Positions 29,346 to 38,508 are shown, counted from the stretch's first letter. The stretch is DNA of 64,000 nucleotides from Cryomorpha sp963741985 (GCA_963741985.1 CAVUKD010000002.1:372001-436000), one strand, 5' to 3'. Notes: generated by a model not told the origin, from the sequence alone. Program-made: numbers and translations.

Positions 29346-30608
29346 ATGACTAAGAAAATTGCCATATTCGCCCATGCTTCAGCAATGGAAGGTGCCGAGA
29401 GATCTTTGATAACGATCGTTGAGAATTTGATGGATTCAGGATGGGATGCACTTGTTATTGTTCGCGAAAAAGGTCCATTTACCAACCGGCTTGAAGAATT
29501 AAAAATTCCGATAGAGAAACTCCGGTATAGTTGGTGGGAAACTTCCAATGAGAGCGTTGATCCAAACTGGGCTCGGCTCAATTATCTGGCAGCGCAGGAA
29601 GCCTCTATTCTGATATGCAATTTTGGCGCAAGCCTTGTTTATACAAATACTTCTGTAATTGCCATTGGAGCGATGGCGGCATCGCTTTCAGAGATTCCAC
29701 ATATATACCACATCCGGGAATTAGCCGACGGGCTCATTTTTAAAAATCACAAAAGAGCACTTCAGGCGATAGGGAAATTCATTGGAAATACTACTAATTC
29801 TGTTGTGTTCAATTCTCGGGCCACTCTCGAATCGTGGAAACCATTTTTACCGGAAGGCACAAATTCTAAAATAATTTACAATCCACTTTTTAAACCTCAA
29901 CTACCGCCGAATTCAGAAATTTTGACAGGACTTAATATTTCCGTTATCGGAAGTATTACACCACTGAAATCCCAACTCGATGTTCTTAGGGCAGTCAAAA
30001 TACTATGCGAGAAGGGAATGGAAATTCAAATCTTCATGATCGGACCGGTAAGAAATGACGCTTACAAAGCCGAACTGGACGCATATATTGCTGCGGAGGC
30101 ACTTGAAAGCAATGTGAATTTCGCCGGATATCAGGATAATCCCTACGATCTTGCCTCAACGGGTCAACTGGTAATTGTGCCTGGTAATGCGGAAGGTTTT
30201 GGAAGGGTAACTGCCGAATCGATGCTCCTGGGAATTCCTGTTCTCGCCGCTTCCGGCGGAGCAACAGATGAGCTTATACGAGATGGAGAAACGGGCTATT
30301 TATACGAAAAAGGGAATGCCTCCCAACTTGCTGAAAAAATTGAGTTTCTTATTTCCCACCCTGAAAATTTGGAAGAAGTTGTAAAAAATGGTCAAATACA
30401 TGTTAAAGAACTTACAAATCCTAAAAAATCCATTTCGGCAATTTTAAGTCTATTTGAACAAACCTCGAGTGAAATAAATACATTCTCTCCTTGGATTGAA
30501 ATGATCAATCCTTTTAGAAATACAAATGAAATTCTTCCCTTGATAAAAGCGAGCAAACTCATTTTAACGCTAAAAAATCGAGTACTTAATAGAAAAAATA
30601 GGCAATAG
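29346..30608 (+). CDS. Glycosyltransferase family 4 (GT-B)
   Basis: The 420-aa protein has a GT-B fold: N-terminal KIAIFAHASAMEGAERSL, central SVIGSITPLKSQLDVLRA, and the donor-binding segment GNAEGFGRVTAESMLLGIPVLAA followed by GGATDELI. It is probably co-transcribed with the two glycosyltransferase genes before it. The ATG at 29346 is 4 bp after the previous stop and matches the conserved N-terminus; the longer upstream frame overlaps the GT2 gene and is unlikely. The C-terminal 60 residues are divergent. Confidence 0.88.
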   Translation: MTKKIAIFAHASAMEGAERSLITIVENLMDSGWDALVIVREKGPFTNRLEELKIPIEKLRYSWWETSNESVDPNWARLNYLAAQEASILICNFGASLVYTNTSVIAIGAMAASLSEIPHIYHIRELADGLIFKNHKRALQAIGKFIGNTTNSVVFNSRATLESWKPFLPEGTNSKIIYNPLFKPQLPPNSEILTGLNISVIGSITPLKSQLDVLRAVKILCEKGMEIQIFMIGPVRNDAYKAELDAYIAAEALESNVNFAGYQDNPYDLASTGQLVIVPGNAEGFGRVTAESMLLGIPVLAASGGATDELIRDGETGYLYEKGNASQLAEKIEFLISHPENLEEVVKNGQIHVKELTNPKKSISAILSLFEQTSSEINTFSPWIEMINPFRNTNEILPLIKASKLILTLKNRVLNRKNRQ

Positions 30609-30683
30609 CCAAGGTGTAGCTGGAAGCTCCAAAGCTGGAGGCTGCAAATTATACATGTGTTTTTGCCTATTATCCTGCGTTAA

Positions 30684-33449
30684 TTATTCAATCGCATAAG
30701 CCACTAAGAATCCATCCTTACCGGCCGTAATTAGATTGAAATATCCATCGCGATTCATATCTCCAATAGCAGAAGGAGTAAGGCCATATAGCGGGAATCC
30801 ACTGTGAACTTTTCCATTATTTTCGAAAAGGGTGATTTTCTCGTTTTCAGGATCCGTTACTCCAATACGAACCACATCTTTCGGAAAAAGGAATGTCTGA
30901 AGCATATGGCGGTTCGATTCATCGAGAGAATTCTTAAAAATGACATCTCCGTTCAATTTATAAACCTCAATTTCATTGGATGTTAGCAATATACAATCTG
31001 CTATCTGATCGCCGTCGATATCCGTAAAATCATAATCGAGCACCGGTTCATTGGTGAGTTTTATTTTGGTAAAACGGTCGTTGAAGCCTTGCCGATAAGC
31101 ATTACCAAGTGAGTCGACATAGTAAATCCCGGAATTTTGAATATTATCTTGCAAGTCGAAAGCTATCTTTCCATGCGCTCGCGGTTCAACTTTCGTATCG
31201 GTTTTGATTCGTACTTTTCCACGTCGATTGAGCAAGTGAATTTTTCCGGTTTTATCCAAAGCGAAAATATAGTCTTTAGATTTAATGCGAATTGCCTTCA
31301 CATCCGACACAATATTTGCGGAAGCGCCTTCGTAATTCCACCCGTCAATCTGCTTGCCAGACACATCATAGGAAAGAATTTTCCCACCCTCTACGCCGAT
31401 GAAAAATCTGTAATGACGGCTGTTGTCATAATCGGCAATAGAAATTTGATTTGTGGCCTTTGCAGGCAATTTCACCGGATAAGATTCCACATTATTTCCA
31501 TTGCGATCGAGCAAATAGATTGATTTTTCTGTATTAAAAAGTATTTGAAGTTTATTATTTCTATACACATCCACCTGTCGCACTTCACTCTTCACAGGTC
31601 CATCAATTTGTTGATCCCAGAGCACTTTGCCAGTATTCGAAATCAGATAAATCCGATTCTCAACGTCCTGCACGAATATTTCGAGGGCATCCGTATAATG
31701 ATTTTTAAGCAATGTGGGTTTTGCAACCACTTCTGCCTTAAGCTGTTTTTCCCAAAGAGAACTTGTTTCCTTTTTAAATTGAGGATTGTATTTGAAGTAA
31801 ATATTGTTGTAATACAGGTCATTCTTATAATACCCAACCTGATAAATAAAGGCTTGAAACTTCCGTAAAATCTCGGTTTGTTTTTGAATAGCCTCAGCAT
31901 TTTCCGGACTCAGAATATTTTGATAAATAAAGGGAGAGCGTGCGAGCGAGCTATAAATCAGAAAATGGGAGTTGCCAGAAATCTGATTACTCAAATCGAG
32001 AAATCGTTTATCCGAGGCCAGCGTATTTTCACTTTCGTAATCTTGTTGAAGTTTTTGAATGAGGCTGCGCATTCCGTTGAGAGAAGTACCCATCAGAATC
32101 ATCTCATCCATTTTTACAAAGTACGGATCCACGAGCCCAGCAAAGGATTCACTTAACACTTTTTCATAAAAACTCCCGATTTTAAGCCGGTGTATTTCCA
32201 AATCGTTAAAGGTTTCTTCCTCGATTCTCTCTCCGGATTTTTCTGCTATTTTTTTTTCCAGTTCGCAGAGTTTATCCCAAGCAGTACCGGCATTACGCGC
32301 TTTAAATATTGCGAAATGATTTTGAATATAATGCACCGAAGCTGGTTCGGTAATGAAAGCTGCCGCTTGACCACCAATCCAGTCTAGGCCATATTCATTC
32401 ATATCACAACCGAAGGAATCGCTGTAGGTTTTTAGCTTATGCTCAATATCGTATTTTCGGTTGGTGCGTCCATAAATGTTCATCTGACGGGCGCGAAACG
32501 TTTGAAAATCACCAAAACCCAAAAAGACAAAAAATGCAGTATTGGATGGCATATAACGCAAAACCTTCATTGTAGGTGCTTTGCTGTCGCGAAAAGAACC
32601 TATCCACGCTTCCGAACTGTCCTTACAAAGCACAAAACCATTGAGTGATAAAGCGTTAGGTTTTAGCTTTAAATCGAGAGCAGACCAAGCGGCATAAGGT
32701 TGATGAAAAAAATCCATCTCAACACTTTCTTTAGATGCATTCTGGCTGAGCACGCTTTTCAATTGTTTATAATTCACGTAAAGTTCGGCACGTGAATGAA
32801 TGCCACGCGTTTTGCGTACAGACATAAACTCATCGCTATGAAGCACATCCGCATTTTGCTGAAGTGCGCGTATCGACTCTTCGGCAAGTATCGACGATTT
32901 ACTGAGCACGAGCAGTCCATCATTTTGGAAGTAAAAAAGTTTACTTCCGGTGAGTTTTGAATCGGTGGAATACAATTCTACGCCATCATATTCACGTTTC
33001 GCCGGTGTACTGCCCCGAAAAAGACGCGCTATATCAGCAATCATTGTCGCTTCATCGGCTCCTTTCTTCACTTGAAGGCTGATCAAAAAATCGAAAGTAC
33101 GCGCACCGGACACATGCACAGAAATGGCTATTGGTTTATTTGCAAGATAGCCTCGAAATTCTTTACGTTGCGTAAGCAGGCTATCAAAAGCATGAGCAGC
33201 GGCATCGAGCCTAAAATAAAAATCCGTGGCTTGCAGTTCTTCCCACATTAGATTTGTCTGTGACAAATCGCGCCATAAATCGCCAGCCTTATCCGTTTCC
33301 AGAATCAAGGCAGCACTTTGCGGAATCGCCTTAAGAGCAATAGCGGGAGCACCCACACCATTGTCAAAGGATTTATAAAATCCAATAATCGCTGCAATGA
33401 TAATCAGCGCAAAAACTATAACTAACAGGATTTTTCTCAATCGAACCAA
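30684..33449 (-). CDS. Membrane-anchored protein with DUF3352-like N-terminus and propeller-like C-terminus
   Basis: The 921-aa product has one N-terminal membrane anchor (about residues 7-24) and a large extracytoplasmic part. Residues about 35-560 resemble DUF3352-type sequences (AIPQSAALILETD near the start). Residues about 600-921 contain repeated blade-like strands (GKVLWDQQIDG, GKILSYDVSGKQIDGW, GKIHLLNRRGKV, GDMNRDGYFNLITAGKDGF) resembling PQQ- or VCBS-type propellers. The start is TTG at 33449, 11 bp from a -7 box; no ATG suits the hydrophobic N-terminus. Its function is unknown, possibly a periplasmic scaffold. Confidence 0.75.
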   Translation of the reverse strand: MVRLRKILLVIVFALIIIAAIIGFYKSFDNGVGAPAIALKAIPQSAALILETDKAGDLWRDLSQTNLMWEELQATDFYFRLDAAAHAFDSLLTQRKEFRGYLANKPIAISVHVSGARTFDFLISLQVKKGADEATMIADIARLFRGSTPAKREYDGVELYSTDSKLTGSKLFYFQNDGLLVLSKSSILAEESIRALQQNADVLHSDEFMSVRKTRGIHSRAELYVNYKQLKSVLSQNASKESVEMDFFHQPYAAWSALDLKLKPNALSLNGFVLCKDSSEAWIGSFRDSKAPTMKVLRYMPSNTAFFVFLGFGDFQTFRARQMNIYGRTNRKYDIEHKLKTYSDSFGCDMNEYGLDWIGGQAAAFITEPASVHYIQNHFAIFKARNAGTAWDKLCELEKKIAEKSGERIEEETFNDLEIHRLKIGSFYEKVLSESFAGLVDPYFVKMDEMILMGTSLNGMRSLIQKLQQDYESENTLASDKRFLDLSNQISGNSHFLIYSSLARSPFIYQNILSPENAEAIQKQTEILRKFQAFIYQVGYYKNDLYYNNIYFKYNPQFKKETSSLWEKQLKAEVVAKPTLLKNHYTDALEIFVQDVENRIYLISNTGKVLWDQQIDGPVKSEVRQVDVYRNNKLQILFNTEKSIYLLDRNGNNVESYPVKLPAKATNQISIADYDNSRHYRFFIGVEGGKILSYDVSGKQIDGWNYEGASANIVSDVKAIRIKSKDYIFALDKTGKIHLLNRRGKVRIKTDTKVEPRAHGKIAFDLQDNIQNSGIYYVDSLGNAYRQGFNDRFTKIKLTNEPVLDYDFTDIDGDQIADCILLTSNEIEVYKLNGDVIFKNSLDESNRHMLQTFLFPKDVVRIGVTDPENEKITLFENNGKVHSGFPLYGLTPSAIGDMNRDGYFNLITAGKDGFLVAYAIE

Positions 33450-33460
33450 ATTTTAAAAAT

Positions 33461-33468
33461 CAAAGGTA
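33461..33468 (-). promoter_or_regulatory. -7 box TACCTTTG for the 921-aa protein gene
   Basis: The minus strand reads TACCTTTG, a full consensus match, with its last base 11 bp before the proposed TTG start. Confidence 0.55.
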
Positions 33469-33574
33469 GGAATGGCGAGAAGATAAAGCCGATTAAAATG
33501 CAATTGCTTTGCACAGGGGATTGTGAAAATAGAATCATCAACGAAGAGAAGCCATTAGGAATACTCACATAAAG

Positions 33575-34171
33575 TTATTCCATCTCGTTCTTCACGAGGG
33601 TAAAGCTCATCCTGTGATGCTGCGAAGGGCCGTGAATCAAGATAGCATTTCGGTGCGCTTTAGTAGGATAACCTTTGTTTTGTTGCCATCCGTAATGTGG
33701 AAAATCTTTGTGAACGGTGGCCATATATTCGTCTCGGTGCGTTTTTGCCAGAATTGACGCAGCAGCAATAGAGCGCATTTTACTATCACCTTTTACGACA
33801 CATTCGTGGGCAATTTTCCGATAAGGGTTAAACCGGTTACCATCGACAAGAATTAATTCAGGAATCTTTTGGAGTTGATCCAAAGCGCGATGCATAGCGA
33901 GAAAGGAAGCGTTGAGAATATTGATTTCATCAATTTCGGTGTGTGATACAAAACCAACCGCCCAATGTTCTATTTCCTTTTCTATGACCAATCGGAGTGT
34001 ATTTCGGTTTGCTTCGGTGAGCAATTTCGAATCATTGAGGAGCGGATGGTTCCAGCCTTTCGGCAAAATAACCGCAGCAGCTACCACAGGCCCGGCCAGG
34101 CAGCCTCGCCCGGCTTCATCACAACCGGCTTCGCAAATTCCCCTTTTGAAAAATGATTTTAATCGCGCCAT
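33575..34171 (-). CDS. rnhB: Ribonuclease HII
   Basis: RnhB (198 aa) removes ribonucleotides misincorporated into DNA. The catalytic DEAGRGCLAGPVVAAAV segment is at about residues 18-34. The LVDGNRF strand with the next acidic residue is at about 108-114, and the late KGDSKMRSIAAASILAKTHRD helix carries family residues. Length is normal. The ATG at 34171 lies only 4 bp from a candidate -7 box, so the transcript may be leaderless. It is divergent from the desulfhydrase-like gene across 50 bp. Confidence 0.95.
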   Translation of the reverse strand: MARLKSFFKRGICEAGCDEAGRGCLAGPVVAAAVILPKGWNHPLLNDSKLLTEANRNTLRLVIEKEIEHWAVGFVSHTEIDEINILNASFLAMHRALDQLQKIPELILVDGNRFNPYRKIAHECVVKGDSKMRSIAAASILAKTHRDEYMATVHKDFPHYGWQQNKGYPTKAHRNAILIHGPSQHHRMSFTLVKNEME

Positions 34172-34175
34172 TCAG

Positions 34176-34183
34176 CGAAGATA
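34176..34183 (-). promoter_or_regulatory. Candidate -7 box TATCTTCG for rnhB
   Basis: The minus strand reads TATCTTCG, ending 4 bp before the rnhB ATG. This spacing predicts a start of transcription at or next to the start codon. Confidence 0.45.
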
Positions 34184-34209
34184 ATTTAATCTTTTTTGAA
34201 TGAGGTGCA

Positions 34210-34217
34210 TACCTTTG
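34210..34217 (+). promoter_or_regulatory. -7 box TACCTTTG for the desulfhydrase-like gene
   Basis: A full TAnnTTTG match ends 4 bp before the ATG at 34222, predicting an essentially leaderless transcript. It shares a 50-bp spacer with the opposing rnhB box. Confidence 0.6.
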
Positions 34218-34221
34218 CCCT

Positions 34222-35172
34222 ATGTCTGAATCACATTTTAATACGCCATCGCCGGTCGAAAAAGTTAGTTACCCGGCTATTGCAAATAAGAATATAACAC
34301 TTTACGTAAAGCGTGATGACCTGATTCACAACGAAATATCTGGGAATAAGTGGCGGAAATTAAAGTTGAATATTGAACAGGCTCAGCAGAAAGGGCACGA
34401 CACCTTGTTAACCTTTGGCGGAGCACACAGCAACCATATAGCCGCCACTGCAGCAGCTGCAAGGTTTTTTGGCATTAAATCGATCGGAATTATTCGTGGC
34501 GAAGATGCCGATCTGAACAACCCTACCTTGAAAATGGCTGCTGAAAGAGGTATGGATCTTCACCCGGTGAGTCGAAGCGATTATAAAGTTCTTCAGGAAT
34601 GGGATTCACGCGACCGACTGAAAGATTTGTACGGCCACTTCTACCCTATTCCGCAAGGAGGGGCAAATTATTACGGCATTCAAGGATGTCAGGAAATTAT
34701 TTCTGAATTGGATTTTACACCCGATCGCATTTTTGTAGCCACTGCAACCGCTACGACGCTCAGCGGAATGGCTATTGCTAATTCCGGAAAATCAGAAATT
34801 TACGGGGTTTCGGTGCTGAAAGGGGGAGGTTTTTTGCTTAAAGAATTGGAAAAAAACTTAAGTGAAATGTACCAAGATGAAGAGACCGAACGTTTTATAG
34901 CTGACAAGATACACATACTCCTGCCCTATCATTTTGGTGGTTATGCTAAAGTAAATGAGGAACTGATTCAGTTTATGCAGGATTTCACACGGGAAACCGG
35001 GATTAAACTAGATCCGGTATACACCGCAAAAACGGCGTATGCAATGACTGAACTCTCAGGGAAATTAAACAACCTGAAACCTGAGAAATGGCTTTTAATT
35101 CACACCGGCGGACTACAGGGAATCCCTGCAATGGAAGCAAAATTAGGGGTTCCTATATACCCCGATTGTTGA
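34222..35172 (+). CDS. PLP-dependent D-cysteine desulfhydrase/ACC deaminase family protein
   Basis: The 316-aa protein belongs to the fold-type II PLP enzymes annotated as 1-aminocyclopropane-1-carboxylate deaminase or D-cysteine desulfhydrase. The PLP lysine is expected in SGNKWRKLK (about residues 40-48), followed by the substrate/phosphate loop GGAHSNHIAATAAA (about 66-79). Family members release ammonia from D-cysteine, ACC or related small amino acids; the substrate cannot be assigned from sequence. It has its own promoter. Confidence 0.87.
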   Translation: MSESHFNTPSPVEKVSYPAIANKNITLYVKRDDLIHNEISGNKWRKLKLNIEQAQQKGHDTLLTFGGAHSNHIAATAAAARFFGIKSIGIIRGEDADLNNPTLKMAAERGMDLHPVSRSDYKVLQEWDSRDRLKDLYGHFYPIPQGGANYYGIQGCQEIISELDFTPDRIFVATATATTLSGMAIANSGKSEIYGVSVLKGGGFLLKELEKNLSEMYQDEETERFIADKIHILLPYHFGGYAKVNEELIQFMQDFTRETGIKLDPVYTAKTAYAMTELSGKLNNLKPEKWLLIHTGGLQGIPAMEAKLGVPIYPDC

Positions 35173-35233
35173 ATTCACAGAATATTGTGCATAAACATAC
35201 GTTCCTATCCTCATACTACGCTGAATGTACCGA

Positions 35234-35241
35234 TAAATTTG
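35234..35241 (+). promoter_or_regulatory. -7 box TAAATTTG for the glucosaminidase gene
   Basis: TAAATTTG matches the -7 consensus and is followed by a predicted leader of about 38 nt before the ATG at 35284. Confidence 0.5.
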
Positions 35242-35283
35242 ATGATGTAAGAAATTTCCATTGATTAGAACGCTGTTGATAAC

Positions 35284-36228
35284 ATGTTAAGAACCGCAAT
35301 ATTCACCCTCATTTGTATAACCACTCTGACCCATAGTGTAATGGCCGAAGCGGATCCGGGAAGGAATACCCGCGCTTCCTATATCGAGCAGTGGAAAGAC
35401 GAGGCGATATTGCAAATGCGGGAACATGGAATACCGGCGAGTATAACGTTGGCACAGGCCATTTTGGAAAGCGGCGATGGGAATAGTGAGCTCTCACGAA
35501 AATCGAATAATCACTTTGGTATAAAATGCCATGAGTGGAATGGCAAAAAAGTTTATGCCGACGATGATCAGAAACATGAATGTTTCAGAAAATACAATAC
35601 GGCTCACGAAAGTTTTGAAGATCACAGTCAATTCCTGAAGCGGAGTCGGTATACATTTCTTTATGAATACGATGTGTCCGATTATAAATCTTGGGCGCAT
35701 GGTTTAAAAAAAGCCGGCTACGCTACCAATCCAAAATATCCGGCACTTCTTATCCGGCTAATCGAGGAAAACGATCTGGAACAATATGATACCCAAGCTC
35801 TCAGCGAAAATTATCATCCATCTAAACCGACGAAATCAAAATCTTCGAAATCGAAAAGTGATGCGATCATAATCAATATAGAGCGTGGAAAAGAGATTTT
35901 TGAGAGTGATAACAAAATTAAATATATTATAACCCAATCGGAAACCACTCCCGAGAAATTGGCGAATGAAATGGATATGGGGCGATGGCAAATTGCGAAA
36001 TACAATGATCTTGATAAAGACGCACGGATTGATAAAGATTCGCGTATTTATGTTCAGCCTAAGCGAAATAAATCGAAGAAATATAAGACGCATACCGTAG
36101 CTACCGGAGAGACACTTTATACTATATCTCAATTGTATGGAGTGAAAATGAAGAAGATCTGCAAATGGTCGGATTTGCCTTCTGACTACAAGGTAAAACC
36201 CGGCGATGTGCTGAAACTCAGAAGATAA
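35284..36228 (+). CDS. Secreted N-acetylglucosaminidase with LysM domains
   Basis: The 314-aa protein has a signal peptide (cleavage near VMAEA, residue 22) and a GH73-like glucosaminidase domain (about residues 35-165). The likely catalytic glutamate is in TLAQAILESGDGNS, and NHFGIKCH and YATNPKYP are further family motifs. The C-terminal half has a degenerate LysM-like segment (about 209-260) and a clear LysM (about 268-312; HTVATGETLYTISQLYGV, VKPGDVLKL). It should bind and hydrolyse peptidoglycan glycan strands in the periplasm, for example in division or remodelling. Confidence 0.92.
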   Translation: MLRTAIFTLICITTLTHSVMAEADPGRNTRASYIEQWKDEAILQMREHGIPASITLAQAILESGDGNSELSRKSNNHFGIKCHEWNGKKVYADDDQKHECFRKYNTAHESFEDHSQFLKRSRYTFLYEYDVSDYKSWAHGLKKAGYATNPKYPALLIRLIEENDLEQYDTQALSENYHPSKPTKSKSSKSKSDAIIINIERGKEIFESDNKIKYIITQSETTPEKLANEMDMGRWQIAKYNDLDKDARIDKDSRIYVQPKRNKSKKYKTHTVATGETLYTISQLYGVKMKKICKWSDLPSDYKVKPGDVLKLRR

Positions 36229-36278
36229 CAAACTCGGTGTGTCTATGCATTTAAATATCGACCGCCGCCAAATAATTC

Positions 36279-36286
36279 TATATTTG
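36279..36286 (+). promoter_or_regulatory. -7 box TATATTTG for glycosyltransferase gene
   Basis: A consensus TAnnTTTG match with a predicted leader of about 32 nt before the ATG at 36323. Confidence 0.55.
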
Positions 36287-36322
36287 TGGCTGCTATTCGA
36301 AACCAAAGTTTAGGCAACCTCT

Positions 36323-37474
36323 ATGAAGTTGTTATTTGTCATTCCTTCCATTACAAATTATTTCACTTTTCTGGAAGGGCTTATCGACGCGCTCAATAAA
36401 CGCAATCATCAGGTACATCTTGCGACTTCACGAAAGCACATTGCACGAATTAGCGAATACAGGCGAGATATTGAATGCGAAGTGCATGATATTGATTTTC
36501 CGCGTGCTATCGATCCATTTAGGCATTTTGCTGCAGCCAAGAGAGTGAAAATGCTGGTACATGAGTTAAAACCGGACATCGTAAATATTCACTTTTCGGC
36601 TGCGCTTTTTACAGCTATGCTCGGCAAGGATGATAATTGGCCGGTAACAACCGGAACGATTCACGGCCTTGGGTCGCCCTTGATTAGCGGTTGGCGAAAA
36701 GCAATTATTTCACAAGCTGAAAAATGGAGTGCTGAGCGTGTGGATGAAGTCTATGTGCTCACAGAAGACGATCGGGAATACTTGCAGCGAAAGGCAAAAA
36801 ACGCAAGTGTTCACGTGTTGAAATCCTTTGGAATCGGTTGCGATCTAAATCGGTTTGACCGGAATTCACTTATTTCTGAAAAAGTCGAAAAAATCCGTCA
36901 GGAAATCGGTTTGAAACCAGACGATTTCATTTATATTTTCATCGGTCGCCAAACCAATTTTAAGGGATTTGACAAAGTAGTACGTGCATTTCTGGAAGTA
37001 CGAAAAACCCATCCACATTCTAAGCTGGTTTTGGTAGGCGAAAAAGACCGTATTCACCCCACTTCATTAAAGCCGAAATTTGAGAAGGCACTTAAAACGG
37101 AACCTTCGATTATTCGAGTGGGTTGGCGTGAGAATGTTCAGGATTATCTGGCCTTATCGCATCTGAATGTATTCCCTTCAGAACGTGAAGGGTTACCCGT
37201 AAATCTTATGGAATCGCTCGCCATGGGTGTACCTGTCCTTACGATAAATAGTCGCGGATGCCGTGAAGTGGTGCGCAATAATGTGGATGGTCGAGTGATT
37301 GACGATTTTAGTGTTGAGGCTTTAGCCAATGCCATGCGACAGCTTCAGGAAGATAAAGGAATTCTGGAGAAATTTTCAAAAAACGCCATCGAGGGTCGGG
37401 CTCGGTTTGACCGTAACAACTTCATTGAAAAGCAGTTTGAAATTTTTGAGGATTTGACCGGGATGAAATTGTGA
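36323..37474 (+). CDS. Glycosyltransferase family 4 (GT-B)
   Basis: The 383-aa GT-B enzyme has an N-terminal acceptor domain (MKLLFVIPSITNYFTFLEGL, TGTIHGLG) like capsular/exopolysaccharide transferases. The C-terminal donor domain carries IFIGRQTNFKGFDKVVRAF and FPSEREGLPVNLMESLAMG. It likely adds a hexose during surface polysaccharide synthesis. It stands alone between the glucosaminidase gene and a convergent DUF4783-like gene. Confidence 0.9.
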   Translation: MKLLFVIPSITNYFTFLEGLIDALNKRNHQVHLATSRKHIARISEYRRDIECEVHDIDFPRAIDPFRHFAAAKRVKMLVHELKPDIVNIHFSAALFTAMLGKDDNWPVTTGTIHGLGSPLISGWRKAIISQAEKWSAERVDEVYVLTEDDREYLQRKAKNASVHVLKSFGIGCDLNRFDRNSLISEKVEKIRQEIGLKPDDFIYIFIGRQTNFKGFDKVVRAFLEVRKTHPHSKLVLVGEKDRIHPTSLKPKFEKALKTEPSIIRVGWRENVQDYLALSHLNVFPSEREGLPVNLMESLAMGVPVLTINSRGCREVVRNNVDGRVIDDFSVEALANAMRQLQEDKGILEKFSKNAIEGRARFDRNNFIEKQFEIFEDLTGMKL

Positions 37475-37481
37475 GGATATA

Positions 37482-37871
37482 TCAATTTCCCGATTCAATT
37501 CGCAACTGTTTAACGCGAAAAGAATCCATTTCTTTTTTCAAAAAAAACGAAAGCCGATACATTCCGGTGGAGGTTTCCAGATCGCCGATATAATAATAGT
37601 CGTCGAGTTTGGATTTACCTTCGTGCTTTACGGTATAAGCTGTGGGAGAATTTTCAGAAAAAAAGCGCGCCAGAATTACTTCAGCCTGTTCTTTGCTGTA
37701 AACATCCTCCACATCCTTGAGGGTAATATCCACACTTTTGGTAAAATAAGTCCCAAGTGATTTGGCATTTCCCTGACGAATTGCATTTGAAATCCCCTCC
37801 TTTTCAGCGGTTTGCCCGTAGGTAGAGACTGAAAAAAATACAAGACTTAAAATGATGAGTAGATTCTTCAT
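37482..37871 (-). CDS. DUF4783-like secreted protein
   Basis: The 129-aa product starts MKNLLIILSLVFFSVSTYGQ, a clear signal peptide. The rest is a small alpha+beta domain with SNAIRQGNAKSLGTYFTKSVDI, where a gene product of this type places a helix, and a YYIGDLETSTGMYRL strand. The pattern matches the Bacteroidota DUF4783 family (NTF2-like fold) of unknown function. The ATG at 37871 was chosen because the signal peptide starts there; 16 further codons upstream are not hydrophobic-peptide-like. A -7 box lies 46 bp upstream. Confidence 0.8.
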   Translation of the reverse strand: MKNLLIILSLVFFSVSTYGQTAEKEGISNAIRQGNAKSLGTYFTKSVDITLKDVEDVYSKEQAEVILARFFSENSPTAYTVKHEGKSKLDDYYYIGDLETSTGMYRLSFFLKKEMDSFRVKQLRIESGN

Positions 37872-37916
37872 GTTAAAATATTGGATTCCGTGAAACAAAT
37901 ACCACGCCATGACGAT

Positions 37917-37924
37917 CAAATATA
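37917..37924 (-). promoter_or_regulatory. -7 box TATATTTG for the DUF4783-like gene
   Basis: The minus strand reads TATATTTG, 45 bp before the ATG at 37871. It faces away from rlmH. Confidence 0.5.
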
Positions 37925-37971
37925 GAAAAATAAGGAATACATTAGTCGAAATCAGATAGTATATTTCATAG

Positions 37972-38445
37972 ATGAAAATTATTCTATTATGTGTAGGACA
38001 AACCTACATCGCTCATGTTCAGGATGCTACAGCTATTTATTCAGGTAGATTACAGCACTACATACCTTTTGAAATGGTAATTATTTCTGAACAGAAGAAT
38101 TGGAAAAAACTGGATCCCGAAACGCGTAAAATTGAAGAAGGAAAATCCATTTTATCACAGCTTCAGCCTGGAGACAGAGCGGTACTCCTTGATGAGAAAG
38201 GCGGACAATATTCGAGCGTAGAATTTGCAGACTATTTGCAAAAAGAAATGAATAGTGGAATAAAAAGACTGGTTTTCATCATTGGAGGTGCTTTCGGATT
38301 TAGTAAAGAAGTGTACGGCCAGGTTCCGCTTAAAATTTCACTTTCGAAAATGACTTTTTCGCACCAAATGATTCGAACTTTGATCCTTGAGCAGATCTAT
38401 CGCGGAATGACGATTTTAAGAAATGAACCGTATCATAATCGGTAA
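37972..38445 (+). CDS. rlmH: 23S rRNA pseudouridine-1915 N3-methyltransferase RlmH
   Basis: RlmH (157 aa) is a SPOUT-class SAM-dependent methyltransferase acting on pseudouridine 1915 in helix 69 of 23S rRNA. The knot motifs LLDEKGGQYSSVEFA (about residues 72-86), FIIGGAFGFSKEV (about 102-114) and the C-terminal ILEQIYRGMTILRNEPYHNR match the family from end to end. Length is normal. Confidence 0.96.
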   Translation: MKIILLCVGQTYIAHVQDATAIYSGRLQHYIPFEMVIISEQKNWKKLDPETRKIEEGKSILSQLQPGDRAVLLDEKGGQYSSVEFADYLQKEMNSGIKRLVFIIGGAFGFSKEVYGQVPLKISLSKMTFSHQMIRTLILEQIYRGMTILRNEPYHNR

Positions 38446-38447
38446 GG

Positions 38448-38508
38448 TTGGTTTTTGGTTCTTGGTTTTTGGTTCTTGGTTTTTGGTTCTTGGTTTTTGG
38501 TTTTTTTC
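38448..38508. repeat. Four tandem copies of a 14-bp T/G-rich unit
   Basis: The unit TTGGTTTTTGGTTC is repeated head to tail at 38448, 38462 and 38476, with a fourth, slightly changed copy at 38490 that runs into a T tract. It starts 3 bp after the rlmH stop. This looks like a slippage-prone minisatellite. Confidence 0.9.
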
